Positions 9,078 to 18,546 of a DNA stretch of 33,365 nt are shown here, one piece after another (within the stretch, counting starts at the first letter, position 1; every line of letters begins with the position of its first letter). The notes below the pieces were generated by a model. The model did not search any database, had not been told where the DNA came from, and was given only the letters and a program-made list of their open reading frames with translations. The translations under genes were made by a program, and so were the position numbers. The stretch spans positions 1-33,365 of the forward strand of contig JAIEBK010000146.1 of NCBI GenBank assembly GCA_029070945.1, read 5' to 3'. This DNA comes from Muribaculaceae bacterium. GTDB taxonomy: Bacteria; Bacteroidota; Bacteroidia; Bacteroidales; Muribaculaceae.

Positions 9078-9102
9078 TCAGGATCTCCATGTTCAATCCT
9101 GA
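9078..9102 (+). other. Inverted repeat after rprX
   Basis: TCAGGAT (9078-9084) and ATCCTGA (9096-9102) are exact complements with an 11-base loop, just after the rprX stop codon. No T-tract follows on the plus strand, so it is not a typical terminator. It may protect the rprX mRNA end. The rest of the 211-base gap to rprY is A/T-rich with one G/C-rich stretch (9190-9212); I could not find a TAnnTTTG box in it. Confidence 0.35.
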
Positions 9103-9285
9103 AGGAAACGATTAAAAAAAATTGACATATTAAAAGGAATTTTGAAAATGTTAAAACTATGATGCGACTTAGGCGTTTATATAGTGAGTAAGATCCGACC
9201 CACGGGACGGGCGGAATTGCAAACGATGGAATAACTAAGATATAAATAATTATAAATTAAAAATAAACACACAAAATATAAAGCC

Positions 9286-9990
9286 ATGGAAGAAAAAATT
9301 AAAATACTTCTCTGCGAAGATGATGAAAACCTCGGTATGCTTCTGAGGGAATTTCTACAGGCCAAAGGATTTAACGCCGACCTTTTTCCTGACGGAGAGA
9401 AGGGATACAAGGCATTCCTTAAGGGTAAATATGACCTCTGCGTGCTTGACGTGATGATGCCTAAGAAAGATGGCTTCACCCTTGCACAGGAGATAAGGAA
9501 CGTGAACGGTGAGGTACCTATCATTTTCCTTACAGCCAAGACACTGAAAGACGATATCCTCGAAGGATTCAAGATAGGAGCGGACGACTACATCACCAAA
9601 CCGTTCTCTATGGAAGAACTTGTAGTGCGTATCGATGCCATCCTTCGCCGCGTGAAGGGAAAGAAAGACCGCGAGGTGACGCTCTTCCGGATCGGTAAGT
9701 TCACGTTCGACACTCAGAAGCAGGTGCTCGTATCGGCAGACTCCACACAGAAACTCACCACAAAGGAATCTGAACTTCTTGCGCTTCTATGCTCCCATGT
9801 CAACGACATTCTGGAGCGTAACTACGCGCTCAAGACCATCTGGGTAGATGACAATTACTTCAACGCGCGTTCGATGGACGTCTACATCACAAAGCTTAGA
9901 AAACTTCTCAAGGGAGATCCTTCGATCGAGATCATCAATATCCACGGCAAGGGCTATAAACTGATCGCTCCGATACCGAATGAAGAGTGA
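9286..9990 (+). CDS. rprY: OmpR-family response regulator RprY
   Basis: 234 residues. The receiver domain has the acidic pair Asp 12/Asp 13, the phospho-acceptor Asp 55 in CVLDVMMPK, Thr 83 and Lys 105 in DDYITKPF. The C-terminal OmpR/PhoB winged-helix domain (about 130-230) contains TTKESELLALL and DVYITKLRKLLKG. It binds DNA as a dimer after phosphorylation by RprX. It follows rprX but is separated by 211 bases, which suggests it may also be transcribed from its own promoter. In Porphyromonas the RprY relative is an orphan regulator linked to oxidative stress, so independent regulation is plausible. Downstream, plsC follows after 29 bases and may be co-transcribed. Confidence 0.92.
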   Translation: MEEKIKILLCEDDENLGMLLREFLQAKGFNADLFPDGEKGYKAFLKGKYDLCVLDVMMPKKDGFTLAQEIRNVNGEVPIIFLTAKTLKDDILEGFKIGADDYITKPFSMEELVVRIDAILRRVKGKKDREVTLFRIGKFTFDTQKQVLVSADSTQKLTTKESELLALLCSHVNDILERNYALKTIWVDDNYFNARSMDVYITKLRKLLKGDPSIEIINIHGKGYKLIAPIPNEE

Positions 9991-10019
9991 TCCTTAAGTA
10001 AGTTGAGAAAACATTCCGG

Positions 10020-10775
10020 ATGAAAGCGCTTTATCGAATCTACCAGTGGGTGATAGCCGCACCCCTCTTCATTATAGCCACTTTGATCACAGCCATCGTG
10101 ACGCTTATCGGGTGCTCGATAGGAAAATCAGAATTCTGGGGATACTGGCCCGCCCACTACTGGTGCAGGTTCTGCTGTGCGATCGCCTTGGTAAGGGTGA
10201 AGGTAGTCGGTCGTGAAAATATTGAGAAGAAAACATCTTATGTGTTCACTGCCAATCATCAGGGAGCCTTTGATATATGGTCGATCTACGGCTATCTGAA
10301 CCATAATTTCATCTGGATGATGAAGAAGGAACTTGAGTCGATCTTCATGGTGGGATGGGCCTGCAAAAAGGCCGGCCACGTGTATGTCGACGACAAGAGC
10401 ATAGCCAACATCCGGCATACGATCGAGGAAGCCGAACAGAAACTGAAGGGAGGTCGCTCGATAGTGATTTTCCCGGAAGGGAGCCGTTCCTGGGATGGAA
10501 AGATGATACCCTTCAAACGGGGTGCCTTCATGCTTGCGGCCGAGTTCAGGCTTCCGGTTGTCCCCATCACGATCGACGGATCATTCAGGGCAATGCCGAG
10601 GTATACATACAACATCTGCCCGACAACCATCACACTGACCATCCACCCTCCCATCATGCCGGGTGAAAAGGGATTCAATACCAAGGTGCTGATGGCGCAA
10701 TGCAGGGAAGCTATCGAATCGGCTCTGCCTGAAGAAGACAGGGGACTTAGCACCGATCCGAGAGCGCAGGAATAA
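10020..10775 (+). CDS. plsC: 1-acyl-sn-glycerol-3-phosphate acyltransferase (PlsC family)
   Basis: 251 residues. It transfers a fatty acyl chain to lysophosphatidic acid to give phosphatidic acid, the precursor of membrane phospholipids, at the inner membrane. The acyltransferase signature is clear: NHQGAFDIW with His 80 and Asp 85 (H-x4-D), the substrate-binding block FPEGSRS at 151-157, and a later PVVPITIDG block. A hydrophobic N-terminal segment (about 10-32) anchors it to the membrane. It stands 29 bases after rprY and 36 bases before the ThiE-like gene. Some family members acylate ornithine lipids instead; the sequence alone does not decide, but glycerolipid synthesis is the default. 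Confidence 0.88.
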   Translation: MKALYRIYQWVIAAPLFIIATLITAIVTLIGCSIGKSEFWGYWPAHYWCRFCCAIALVRVKVVGRENIEKKTSYVFTANHQGAFDIWSIYGYLNHNFIWMMKKELESIFMVGWACKKAGHVYVDDKSIANIRHTIEEAEQKLKGGRSIVIFPEGSRSWDGKMIPFKRGAFMLAAEFRLPVVPITIDGSFRAMPRYTYNICPTTITLTIHPPIMPGEKGFNTKVLMAQCREAIESALPEEDRGLSTDPRAQE

Positions 10776-10811
10776 CTGAAAAACCTATAAAACCTTAAAA
10801 TTTAATACAAA

Positions 10812-11426
10812 ATGTTACAGTTTGTGACAGACGCATCCGCCAGGCGGAGCGTTGAAGATCAGATAAAGGAAGCGCTCGGAGCCGGATGTAACTGGATCAC
10901 GATAGATCCGGCCGGAATGAGCGATGACGAGATAAAGACACTCGTGGAGAAAATTATGCCTGCATGCCTTGAGAAACAGGCTTTTCTCCTGATTAAAGAC
11001 AACGTGGAGCTTGCCAAGGAATGTAATGTAGGCGGCGTGGTGCTCAGTCAGGGCACCGAATTCCCTTCACATGCCCGCATGGCTCTCGGCGCAGCCGCAG
11101 TGATCGGCGTGGAAGTGGAGACAACCGACCAGATCGACAAGCTGCAGGGACTTGACGTAGACTATGTCGTGATGCCGTTCAAGGCCATAGGGCTGGCTGC
11201 CATAAAGAACCTTTGCGGCTATATGGAGAAAAAAGAGATGGAGCTTCCGAGGGTGGCTGCAGGCGGAGTGGGCTATGATGACATAGCTCCGCTGATGGAT
11301 GCCGGATGCAACGGAGTGGCCATGAGCGAATCCCTTGCTAACGCCGCCGACATGACATCCGAAACAGAGAAGGCTATCGCTCTCTTAAAGAAATATGAAG
11401 AGAAAGAACAGGAACGAATTAAATAA
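10812..11426 (+). CDS. ThiE/TenI-like TIM-barrel protein, divergent
   Basis: 204 residues with the ThiE fold pattern: FVTDAS at the start, LLIKDNVELAKE (59-70), GGVVLSQ (74-80), VIGVEVETTDQI (97-108), DVDYVVMPF (115-123) and RVAAGGVGYDDIAPLMDAGCNGVAM (147-171). In true thiamine phosphate synthase the second block is GVHLGQ; here the His is replaced by Val and the following Gly by Ser. The usual LxDR block reads IKDN, and the phosphate-binding loop near residue 122 lacks the T-K of pTxTK. It may therefore bind a phosphorylated ligand without making thiamine phosphate, or do so with a changed site. No other thi genes and no TPP riboswitch are nearby; the 36-base leader is too short for one. The annotation as ThiE would be by fold only. 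Confidence 0.65.
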   Translation: MLQFVTDASARRSVEDQIKEALGAGCNWITIDPAGMSDDEIKTLVEKIMPACLEKQAFLLIKDNVELAKECNVGGVVLSQGTEFPSHARMALGAAAVIGVEVETTDQIDKLQGLDVDYVVMPFKAIGLAAIKNLCGYMEKKEMELPRVAAGGVGYDDIAPLMDAGCNGVAMSESLANAADMTSETEKAIALLKKYEEKEQERIK

Positions 11427-11461
11427 TAAACAAAGATAAACCTTTAAATCCTTATACGACT

Positions 11462-12055
11462 ATGGTGACACAACCAAAACTTCCTTATTCCCCAGATGCT
11501 TTGGCGCCTTTCATCTCCGAAAGAACTGTCAGCATTCACTTCGGGAAACACACGAAAGCTTATTTCGACACCACCAACCAATTGATAAAAGGAACGGAAT
11601 ATGAAGACATGCCTCTTGACGAGATAGTGGTGAAAAGCGATGGTATCCTCTTCAACAACGCTTCTCAGGCATGGAACCATATATTTTATTTCTTCACGTT
11701 CAATCCTGAAGGAAAACACGAACCGGAAGGTGCTTTCCGGAAGAAGATAGAGGAAACCTTCGAAAGCGTTGAAAACCTTAAGGACACAATGAAAGAAGCA
11801 GGCAAGACCCTGTTCGGCTCAGGATGGGTATGGCTTTCGGCTGATGCCGACGGCAAACTTATCATCACACAGGGACGCAATGCCGAATCACCCCTCAAAG
11901 ACGGACTGACACCCCTTCTATGTATTGACGTATGGGAGCACGCATATTACCTCGACTACGAGAACCGTCGTCCGGAATATATTGATTCCCAATGGAACAT
12001 TATAGACTGGAAGATCGTAGGACAGCGTTATGACAACATCTTCGAGGATTTATAA
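11462..12055 (+). CDS. sodB: Superoxide dismutase, Fe (or Fe/Mn cambialistic)
   Basis: 197 residues. It converts superoxide to oxygen and hydrogen peroxide in the cytoplasm, protecting an anaerobe during oxygen exposure. All four metal ligands are in place with the same numbers as in E. coli FeSOD: His 26 (SIHFGKH), His 73 (NNASQAWNH), Asp 156 and His 160 (CIDVWEHAYY). Gln 69 in NNASQ is the Fe-type second-sphere residue, and NAESPL replaces the usual NAGTPL. The paired histidines after His 26 are reduced to one (HT instead of HH at 30-31). It is followed by a terminator at 12082-12128, so it ends the short run rprY-plsC-ThiE-like-sodB. Bacteroides relatives are cambialistic, so use of manganese is also possible. 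Confidence 0.93.
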   Translation: MVTQPKLPYSPDALAPFISERTVSIHFGKHTKAYFDTTNQLIKGTEYEDMPLDEIVVKSDGILFNNASQAWNHIFYFFTFNPEGKHEPEGAFRKKIEETFESVENLKDTMKEAGKTLFGSGWVWLSADADGKLIITQGRNAESPLKDGLTPLLCIDVWEHAYYLDYENRRPEYIDSQWNIIDWKIVGQRYDNIFEDL

Positions 12056-12081
12056 AACTTTTGGCTTGATAATTGTTATAA

Positions 12082-12128
12082 TTAGGGAGAGTATCGCCAC
12101 CATCTGGGGGCAATACCCCCTAATTTTT
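12082..12128 (+). terminator. Terminator after sodB
   Basis: TTAGGG (12082-12087) pairs with CCCTAA (12118-12123), with an inner GTAT/ATAC and GCC/GGC stem, and is followed by five Ts (12124-12128). On the minus strand it reads as a similar hairpin. The rsfS start is only 22 bases past the T-tract. Confidence 0.65.
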
Positions 12129-12150
12129 GTATAAACATTTATCGATCATA

Positions 12151-12498
12151 ATGATAAGAGACACAGCAGTAGCAGCCATTCAAGACAAGAAAGGGCATGA
12201 CATTACGATTCTCGACCTCTCGAATGTAGATGGAGCGCCTACCGGACAATTCATCATATGCACGGGGAAATCAACCACACAAGTCAGCGCGATAGCCGAT
12301 AGCGTGAGGGAGGAGATACAGAAGCAAACAGGAGAAAAACCTATCAACTACGACGGTTACCGCAACAGCCAGTGGATCGTAATTGACTACGGCGACACTA
12401 TGATACACGTTTTTCTCCCCGAGACACGGACCTTCTACCGACTCGAGGAGCTATGGAGCGACGCCGAGACTATCCATATCCCTGACCTCGACCAATGA
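12151..12498 (+). CDS. rsfS: Ribosomal silencing factor RsfS (Iojap family)
   Basis: 115 residues from the ATG at 12151; an in-frame TTG eight codons upstream lies in the T-tract of a terminator and is rejected as the start. RsfS binds ribosomal protein uL14 on the large subunit and blocks subunit joining when nutrients are short. The family core is visible: ITILDLSNVDGAPTGQFIICTGKSTTQV near the start, then INYDGYRNSQWIVIDYGDTMIHVFLPETRTFYRLEELW. The length is typical. It is followed 72 bases later by ftsH, the arrangement seen in many Bacteroidota, and the two are probably one transcript. Confidence 0.93.
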   Translation: MIRDTAVAAIQDKKGHDITILDLSNVDGAPTGQFIICTGKSTTQVSAIADSVREEIQKQTGEKPINYDGYRNSQWIVIDYGDTMIHVFLPETRTFYRLEELWSDAETIHIPDLDQ

Positions 12499-12570
12499 CC
12501 GATGATGAGCGTCAAACGGTGACTGATCAATTGTCAATATTAAAGAACCACTTCAAGAAAGACTATTCAT

Positions 12571-14601
12571 ATGGGAATACTTCCAAATAAAAACGGAGGA
12601 CCACGCAAGCGACCGGTATTGGGAATGTACTGGATGTATATCCTCATCGTCGCCTGCCTCTTCGGCCTATATTATTTTCAGGACAGCAGCCAGACCAAAA
12701 GCGTAGACTGGACCGAGTTCGAGGCTGCGGCAAAAGACGGCGAGATGTCTAAAATAGAAGTTGTGCCTGAATCAGGCATAGCCATCGGCGTCCTGACCAA
12801 AGAAGGCGCAAAGAAACAGAAAATGCACGACGACATCCAGGGTCCGGATTCGGAAAAGCGGCTGAAGACCACCATTCCGAGCACCAATAAGATTCAGGAT
12901 AAGATCGACGCCTGGAACGAACATCTGGTGTCGGAAGGTAAGCCGGAGATTGCGGTGAAATATGAGAAAGGAAGCGACCTTATGAAGGTGTTCTGGTATT
13001 TCGGACCTTTCGTACTTATCGCCATCTTCATCATCTATATGCAGAGGAGGATGACCGGAGGCTCCGGCGGAGGAGGAGGTATCTTCAATGTCGGAAAATC
13101 GAAAGCGAGGATCTTTGACAAAGACAACAGCACGGACGTGACGTTTAAGGACGTGGCTGGTCTGGCAGAGGCGAAGGTGGAGATCGAAGAGATTGTGGAG
13201 TTTCTGAAGAATCCTCAGCGCTACACTGAGCTTGGCGCCAAGATTCCCAAAGGAGCACTTCTTGTCGGCCCTCCGGGTACGGGCAAGACGCTGCTTGCCA
13301 AGGCTGTGGCCGGCGAGGCCGGTGTACCGTTCCTCTCACTTTCCGGATCCGACTTCGTGGAGATGTTCGTGGGCGTAGGCGCAGCACGTGTCCGCGACCT
13401 CTTCAAGCAGGCTAAGGACAAGGCACCATGTATAGTCTTCATCGATGAGATCGACGCCGTAGGACGTGCCCGCGGCAAAAACCCCAACATGGGCAGTAAC
13501 GACGAGCGGGAGAATACCCTCAACCAGATGCTGACGGAAATGGACGGCTTCGGATCGAACAACGGAGTCATCGTGCTCGCCGCCACCAACCGCGCCGACA
13601 TGCTCGACAAGGCACTTCTGCGTCCCGGCCGATTCGACCGTCAGATATATGTGGATCTTCCAGAACTCTCCGACCGTGTCGAGATCTTCAACGTACATCT
13701 CCGCAGGATCAAGACCAATTCACACCTCGACGTAGAACAGCTGGCGCGCCAGACACAGGGTTTCTCGGGAGCGGACATTGCGAATGTCTGCAATGAAGCG
13801 GCCCTTATAGCCGCCCGCAATAACAAGCAGGCTGTTGACTGGGACGACTTCATGGCCGCCATAGACAGGATAGTAGGCGGACTGGAGAAGAGAAGCCGCG
13901 TGATAACCGACGAAGAGAAGTTCGCGATCGCTACTCACGAGGCAGGACACGCCACAATCAGCTGGATGACGGAATTCGGCAATCCTCTCGTAAAAGTGAC
14001 CATCGTGCCCCGTGGCCGCGCATTAGGTGCCGCGTGGTATGCTCCGGAAGCGCGCCAGATCATCCCCACCCAGGCCCTGAAAGACACGATGTGCGGCATG
14101 CTCGCCGGCAGGGCTGCGGAAGAGGTATTCTTAGGACAGATAGGCACCGGAGCTTCAGATGACCTTGAAAAGACCACAAAATTAGCACGTGCGATGGTCA
14201 TGATGTACGGCATGAGCGACAAGCTTCCCAACATCAACTACAATGACTCCACCGGACAGGACTACGGATTCACAAAACCTTACTCGGAAGAGACAGCAAA
14301 GCTTATCGACGATGAAGTTGTGAGACTCATCAATGAGCAATACGAGCGTGCGAAGTCCATCCTCAGGCAATATGCCGCACAACATAACCAGATAAGAGAC
14401 CTTCTCGTCAAGAAGGAAGTGATCTATAACGATGACGTGAAAGCGATACTCGGTCCGAGACAATGGAAGAGCCGTACGGACGAGATCATTGAAATAAACA
14501 AAAAGGAGGAGGAAAGCAGAAAGGGGATCGAACTGAAGAAGGACCCGGACAGCGATTCAAACGATCCGGGAACCCCTCCCCCCTTCAATCCTAAAGACTG
14601 A
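12571..14601 (+). CDS. ftsH: ATP-dependent zinc metalloprotease FtsH
   Basis: 676 residues. It is a membrane-bound hexameric AAA+ protease that unfolds and degrades damaged membrane proteins and regulators. Two membrane segments (about 20-37 and 139-157) enclose a periplasmic domain of about 100 residues. In the AAA domain Walker A is GPPGTGKT (233-240), Walker B is [10 protein letters not shown] (287-296), and the arginine-finger region is RPGRFDR (351-357). The pore motif FVGVG is at 266-270. The zinc site is HEAGH (456-460), with the third ligand Asp 531 in GASDDLEK. The tail is charged and proline-rich ([19 protein letters not shown]). It follows rsfS and ends at a strong terminator; the cdsA gene often found behind rsfS-ftsH in this phylum is absent here. 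Confidence 0.98.
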   Translation: MGILPNKNGGPRKRPVLGMYWMYILIVACLFGLYYFQDSSQTKSVDWTEFEAAAKDGEMSKIEVVPESGIAIGVLTKEGAKKQKMHDDIQGPDSEKRLKTTIPSTNKIQDKIDAWNEHLVSEGKPEIAVKYEKGSDLMKVFWYFGPFVLIAIFIIYMQRRMTGGSGGGGGIFNVGKSKARIFDKDNSTDVTFKDVAGLAEAKVEIEEIVEFLKNPQRYTELGAKIPKGALLVGPPGTGKTLLAKAVAGEAGVPFLSLSGSDFVEMFVGVGAARVRDLFKQAKDKAPCIVFIDEIDAVGRARGKNPNMGSNDERENTLNQMLTEMDGFGSNNGVIVLAATNRADMLDKALLRPGRFDRQIYVDLPELSDRVEIFNVHLRRIKTNSHLDVEQLARQTQGFSGADIANVCNEAALIAARNNKQAVDWDDFMAAIDRIVGGLEKRSRVITDEEKFAIATHEAGHATISWMTEFGNPLVKVTIVPRGRALGAAWYAPEARQIIPTQALKDTMCGMLAGRAAEEVFLGQIGTGASDDLEKTTKLARAMVMMYGMSDKLPNINYNDSTGQDYGFTKPYSEETAKLIDDEVVRLINEQYERAKSILRQYAAQHNQIRDLLVKKEVIYNDDVKAILGPRQWKSRTDEIIEINKKEEESRKGIELKKDPDSDSNDPGTPPPFNPKD

Positions 14602-14629
14602 AATCTGCATTTCTAAGACATGACCATAC

Positions 14630-14668
14630 GCCGTGGAAGTCGATCGAGACTTCCGCGGCTATTTTTTT
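14630..14668 (+). terminator. Strong terminator after ftsH
   Basis: A 12-bp stem (14630-14641 with 14648-14659, one G-T pair) and a six-base loop are followed by seven Ts (14662-14668). It is 28 bases past the ftsH stop codon. Confidence 0.9.
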
Positions 14669-14729
14669 ACTTAACAATAATTAACTGAAAAACAACGCCT
14701 GAAATGACCGGATATTGATAAATGTTTTG

Positions 14730-14737
14730 TAACTTTG
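14730..14737 (+). promoter_or_regulatory. -7 box for the GLUG-repeat protein gene
   Basis: TAACTTTG fits the Bacteroidota -7 form TAnnTTTG. It is followed by a leader of about 125 bases with a small hairpin (AGCCT at 14794-14798 / AGGCT near 14807-14811). A well-placed -33 box was not found; a TTG at 14715-14717 is too close. Confidence 0.5.
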
Positions 14738-14867
14738 CAAATTGGTAGCTAAGACAGCACTATTTTCCATATCATACAGAGAATGCCCTTTTAAGCCTGC
14801 ATCACAAGGCTGAGGTCAAACAGAATGCAGATAACAGAATACGAAATATACTTATAACCAACAGAAA

Positions 14868-17800
14868 ATGAATAAATCTACTTTATCTATGCTGTTAGGG
14901 GCAGCAATGCTTACCTCTATCGGCACAACCGCATCAGCGTCTCCCAAAACGTTGATGACGGGCAAGGACCGGACGCCATGGAGCAGAATGCATAAGGCTC
15001 AGCCGGCGCAGAGATGGTCCGGCGCCCAATCATCTTCCGGATTCGGACAGAAAAAGATCGGCTCACATTTCACAAGCCCTGCAAGCGACATCTTTGAATA
15101 CATCTACGGACCGGACGGATCTATGTGGTATGCTGTCACTACATTCGATACGGAGGAAATCAAATACGAGTATTATACTGAATATGAAAAGAAAGGCTTT
15201 ACGATAACCTTCTACGACAGTAAATTCAACGAGATCGGTAAGATACGCGATAAAATCAGATTTGAGGGAAACGAGACAAGATGTGTCCAGGTGTCGTTAA
15301 GCTCGCAGGTCACCCAGAAATTCTTCAACTACGACAGCAACTACGAGGTGATGGTGTCGGTATTCATGAATACTCCCGAATATGTCACCAACAGCCGGAC
15401 GCTTGCCTATAGCATCACGAAGCTCGAAGACGGAGCTAATTCCACTCCAATCAAGACGCTTCCCGGCTATCCTATCGATGAGGTGAACTGTGCCCGCGAC
15501 AAATGGAGCGAGGATTTCTACTTCACGTTCATGACGGAAGAGTTACCGCTTGAACAGGTAAACGGAGAAAGCCTCATCGAATTTCTTGGCAGACATTACC
15601 AGATTCTTACCACTTACGGACACGATGGAAACGTAGTGATGGAGAAGAAGATACGCTTGCTTGATCTTCCCGGCGACCAGATGAGTTCTCCTGTAATGCT
15701 GAATAAGAATGTAGACGGAAATCTGGCACTTATTTACGCCCGTTACGAGAAAAGTTTCTTTGAGAATCCGGCCGGACAGTCTGATAACGAGAACATCACG
15801 GAAGACAACCATCTCATAATCGAGACTTACCGGATGAACGACGCCTATCCAAGGGAAATGGAGCTCATCAATACTGCAAAGATCGAAACAAAACAGAACA
15901 CCGAAAATCCGGACGTCTACTGTACGTATTATGGCATCGGCAACCTGACATGGGATAATGATGTGGATTTCGGCAACTATACGACAGACGGAAGACCTGC
16001 ATATATAGTGAGCGCTGACGACTACCTCTATAGCGATGACGACCACATGAACTCAAGCTATTATGTCTACGATGCAGACGGCAACCGCATCAAGACTATC
16101 GCCGAGAACACATTTGACCGCGTCGTCATGGCTGACATCCCGGGATTTGAGCCTCAGATCATGTTTATAAATATGGGCGATAAGATGAACTTCCAGTTCG
16201 TCGACCTCTACAGCTGCAGGACAGTGACAGAGATAGACCACAACTACCGTGGCTATGGCCTCTCGACATCACTTGACCGCGTGGCCACCGCCGACGGCTA
16301 CGCCTACGCGTCAGCCCTCAGTACCGGAATTCCTCTTGACGACACACATCTGGCGGCTCCCGTATGCTGGATCGACTCTGAAGGTGAATTCATAAGACTT
16401 GACAAGATACCTACAGGAGAAGGCGTGGAGCTGGCACAGATATACATGAACGCCGACGGTCTGTCGCCATATATTTTCAACACTGACAGTGATCATGAAT
16501 ACATGCTCCTCGTCAAGAGAAGGATACCAGGACAGGAGGCTCTCCGCGAAGAGCTGCTTATCGCATCGCCGGAAAAAGGTGTGCTTCATTCATTCACCGA
16601 CGACAAGGACAAGGGGAATATCCGCTCCATCATGCTGATGGGCGGCTCCGATCCGGAACTACTCATAATATATCAGGACGACAACTATAAGTATACCACC
16701 GACGCATATTCGCTTCCATTCACTAAATTTGCCGGCGGAAGCGGCACTGAGGCCGATCCATATATGATCGCTACCGGAGGTGACCTTCAGCAGATCAAGT
16801 CAGCTCCGGCGGCATGCTACAAGCTCGCTAACGACATCGACTGCGCCGGAATCGATTTCTATCCGATCGATGAATTCACAGGCGTCCTTGACGGCGACGG
16901 CCACGTGGTGAAAAACCTCTCCCTGATATCGAAACCGAACAAAAGGAACGGTCTTTTCGCATACACATCCAAGGCCACAATCAGGAATCTCGACTTCTAT
17001 AACGTCAGCATGCTTCTCAGCGGAGGCTACGAAGCAGGCGTAATAGCCGCTACGGCCGGCCAGACCACTATCGAAAATGTGCACGTTCGCAGACTGAAAG
17101 CAACCGGAGAGTCTTTCAGCGGTGAGTTCGGAGGCATCGTGGGCAAGATGTGGACCACGTGTTCGATCACAGCCTGCGAGATAGCCGGCGCCGAAATAGA
17201 TCTCCCCTCCTGTACATGCGCCGGCGGTATCGCCGGAGATATCAGGACGGGATGCAAGATAACGTCATGTGCTTTCTCCGGCAACATGACAACCGCCAAC
17301 ACGCTTGGAGGCATAGTCGGAAGCACCACGACGGGCGACGAAGTGATCTCACAGTGCCACGTCGACGCCTATCTCAAGGCTGAAAACACAGTCGGAGGTA
17401 TCGTAGGATTCCTTGACCGCTCGAAAGTCAGAAGCAACTATGTCGAAGGTAAGATCGAAGCCACAAAGCCATCTAAGTGGAACAAGTCGCTCTCACTCGG
17501 CGGCATAGCAGGAGAACTTGAAGGAGACTGGCAGGGTAACGCCGACGTGCCTATTGTCAACAACCTGATCGGTGTCAGCGAACTTGTCTATCCCGACATG
17601 TCATCAATACAGGAAGACCATCCTCGTCAGCTGACTACAGTACACCGTGTGGCAGGACGGACAAGCTACAATGCGTACTATGAGGAGGAACCGACTAAAG
17701 TCACCGAAGAGACCGGAATCTTAAACAACTTTGTAGTCTCTGACCTCGCCGTGATCGATCCGGAATATGCCGACAACAACATCGAAGGCACGACTATGGA

Positions 17801-18422
17801 CAAGGATGAAGTGGAGAACGAATGGCTTGAAAACAACCTTGGCTTCGCTTACGGCACAGAATCCGTCGCTCCATGGAACAGCCATAGCTGGTATGCCTAC
17901 GATCCGTCGCTTTATTATGAAAGCATCGCGTATATGCCGATACGGGAAATCACCGTCATGAAAGGAAGCACATTCGATATCGAAATCGCTGTTCTCTCAC
18001 GCGTGGAGCTTTCGGAAGATGACATCATCGGAGGATTCATGTGTGAATATAACGAGGAAGTTCTTTCCATGACAGGCAACATGAGCTATGACGGAAAGAC
18101 TATGAAAGTGGAATTCCAGGCAAACGAACCGGGAGAATCCGCCTTTAAGGTATCGATCCTCGGCAATAATGCGGAATGCCTTGTAAAAGTGACCAACGAA
18201 GACAGCTCGGTAGAGGGTATAGCTTCGGAGACTGGCAACCTGACCGTAGCCGGAGGTGTGGTCAGCGCCGAAGGATGCTCCATCAGTATCTATGACATCA
18301 ACGGCAAAGCCATACTCAAAGGCAACAACCACGTCGGAACGTCATCCCTGACATCCGGCATTTATGTGGCCACAGCTACAGACAAGAGCGGCAGGACCAC
18401 TGCAGTTAAGTTCGTAAAATAA
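14868..18422 (+). CDS. Large secreted GLUG-repeat protein with T9SS-type sorting domain
   Basis: 1184 residues. A Sec signal peptide covers about residues 1-25 (cut near ASAS-P). Residues about 60-610 are beta-rich, with recurring YDxxFNEIGKI/YDADGNRIKTI-like turns that suggest a propeller-like or repeated-blade domain; I do not recognise a named family there. Residues about 620-870 begin with GSGTEADPYMI and contain GLUG-type repeats (GGIVGKM, GGIAGDI, GGIVGST, GGIVGFL, GGIAGEL), which form a right-handed beta helix in surface adhesins and proteases. The last 70 residues (about 1114-1184) contain ISIYDINGKAILKG and SLTSGIYVATATDKSGRTTAVKF, the pattern of type A C-terminal domains recognised by the type IX secretion system. 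It is a single-gene unit with its own promoter box and terminator. Function unknown; adhesion or glycan binding at the surface is a guess. Confidence 0.8.
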   Translation: MNKSTLSMLLGAAMLTSIGTTASASPKTLMTGKDRTPWSRMHKAQPAQRWSGAQSSSGFGQKKIGSHFTSPASDIFEYIYGPDGSMWYAVTTFDTEEIKYEYYTEYEKKGFTITFYDSKFNEIGKIRDKIRFEGNETRCVQVSLSSQVTQKFFNYDSNYEVMVSVFMNTPEYVTNSRTLAYSITKLEDGANSTPIKTLPGYPIDEVNCARDKWSEDFYFTFMTEELPLEQVNGESLIEFLGRHYQILTTYGHDGNVVMEKKIRLLDLPGDQMSSPVMLNKNVDGNLALIYARYEKSFFENPAGQSDNENITEDNHLIIETYRMNDAYPREMELINTAKIETKQNTENPDVYCTYYGIGNLTWDNDVDFGNYTTDGRPAYIVSADDYLYSDDDHMNSSYYVYDADGNRIKTIAENTFDRVVMADIPGFEPQIMFINMGDKMNFQFVDLYSCRTVTEIDHNYRGYGLSTSLDRVATADGYAYASALSTGIPLDDTHLAAPVCWIDSEGEFIRLDKIPTGEGVELAQIYMNADGLSPYIFNTDSDHEYMLLVKRRIPGQEALREELLIASPEKGVLHSFTDDKDKGNIRSIMLMGGSDPELLIIYQDDNYKYTTDAYSLPFTKFAGGSGTEADPYMIATGGDLQQIKSAPAACYKLANDIDCAGIDFYPIDEFTGVLDGDGHVVKNLSLISKPNKRNGLFAYTSKATIRNLDFYNVSMLLSGGYEAGVIAATAGQTTIENVHVRRLKATGESFSGEFGGIVGKMWTTCSITACEIAGAEIDLPSCTCAGGIAGDIRTGCKITSCAFSGNMTTANTLGGIVGSTTTGDEVISQCHVDAYLKAENTVGGIVGFLDRSKVRSNYVEGKIEATKPSKWNKSLSLGGIAGELEGDWQGNADVPIVNNLIGVSELVYPDMSSIQEDHPRQLTTVHRVAGRTSYNAYYEEEPTKVTEETGILNNFVVSDLAVIDPEYADNNIEGTTMDKDEVENEWLENNLGFAYGTESVAPWNSHSWYAYDPSLYYESIAYMPIREITVMKGSTFDIEIAVLSRVELSEDDIIGGFMCEYNEEVLSMTGNMSYDGKTMKVEFQANEPGESAFKVSILGNNAECLVKVTNEDSSVEGIASETGNLTVAGGVVSAEGCSISIYDINGKAILKGNNHVGTSSLTSGIYVATATDKSGRTTAVKFVK

Positions 18423-18441
18423 TCGGTAATCTACCACGTAG

Positions 18442-18473
18442 AAGGGCGTCAGATATTTCTGATGCCCTTTTTT
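18442..18473 (+). terminator. Terminator after the GLUG-repeat protein gene
   Basis: AAGGGCGTCAGA (18442-18453) pairs with 18458-18469 through one G-T pair, with a four-base loop, and runs into Ts up to 18473. Confidence 0.9.
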
Positions 18474-18546
18474 ATTGTTCTATTTTTCCTTTTTCTCAAC
18501 AGAAACACAAACAAAAGACGTTTTTTTTGTTGTAGCATTAAGGGAG

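Noticed and set aside
10776-10811. Possible TPP riboswitch before the ThiE-like gene
   Set aside because: The gap is only 36 bases and has none of the conserved CTGAGA/GATG elements.
12127-12150. Upstream TTG start for rsfS
   Set aside because: It lies in the T-tract of the sodB terminator and adds residues not found in the family; ATG at 12151 gives the usual length.
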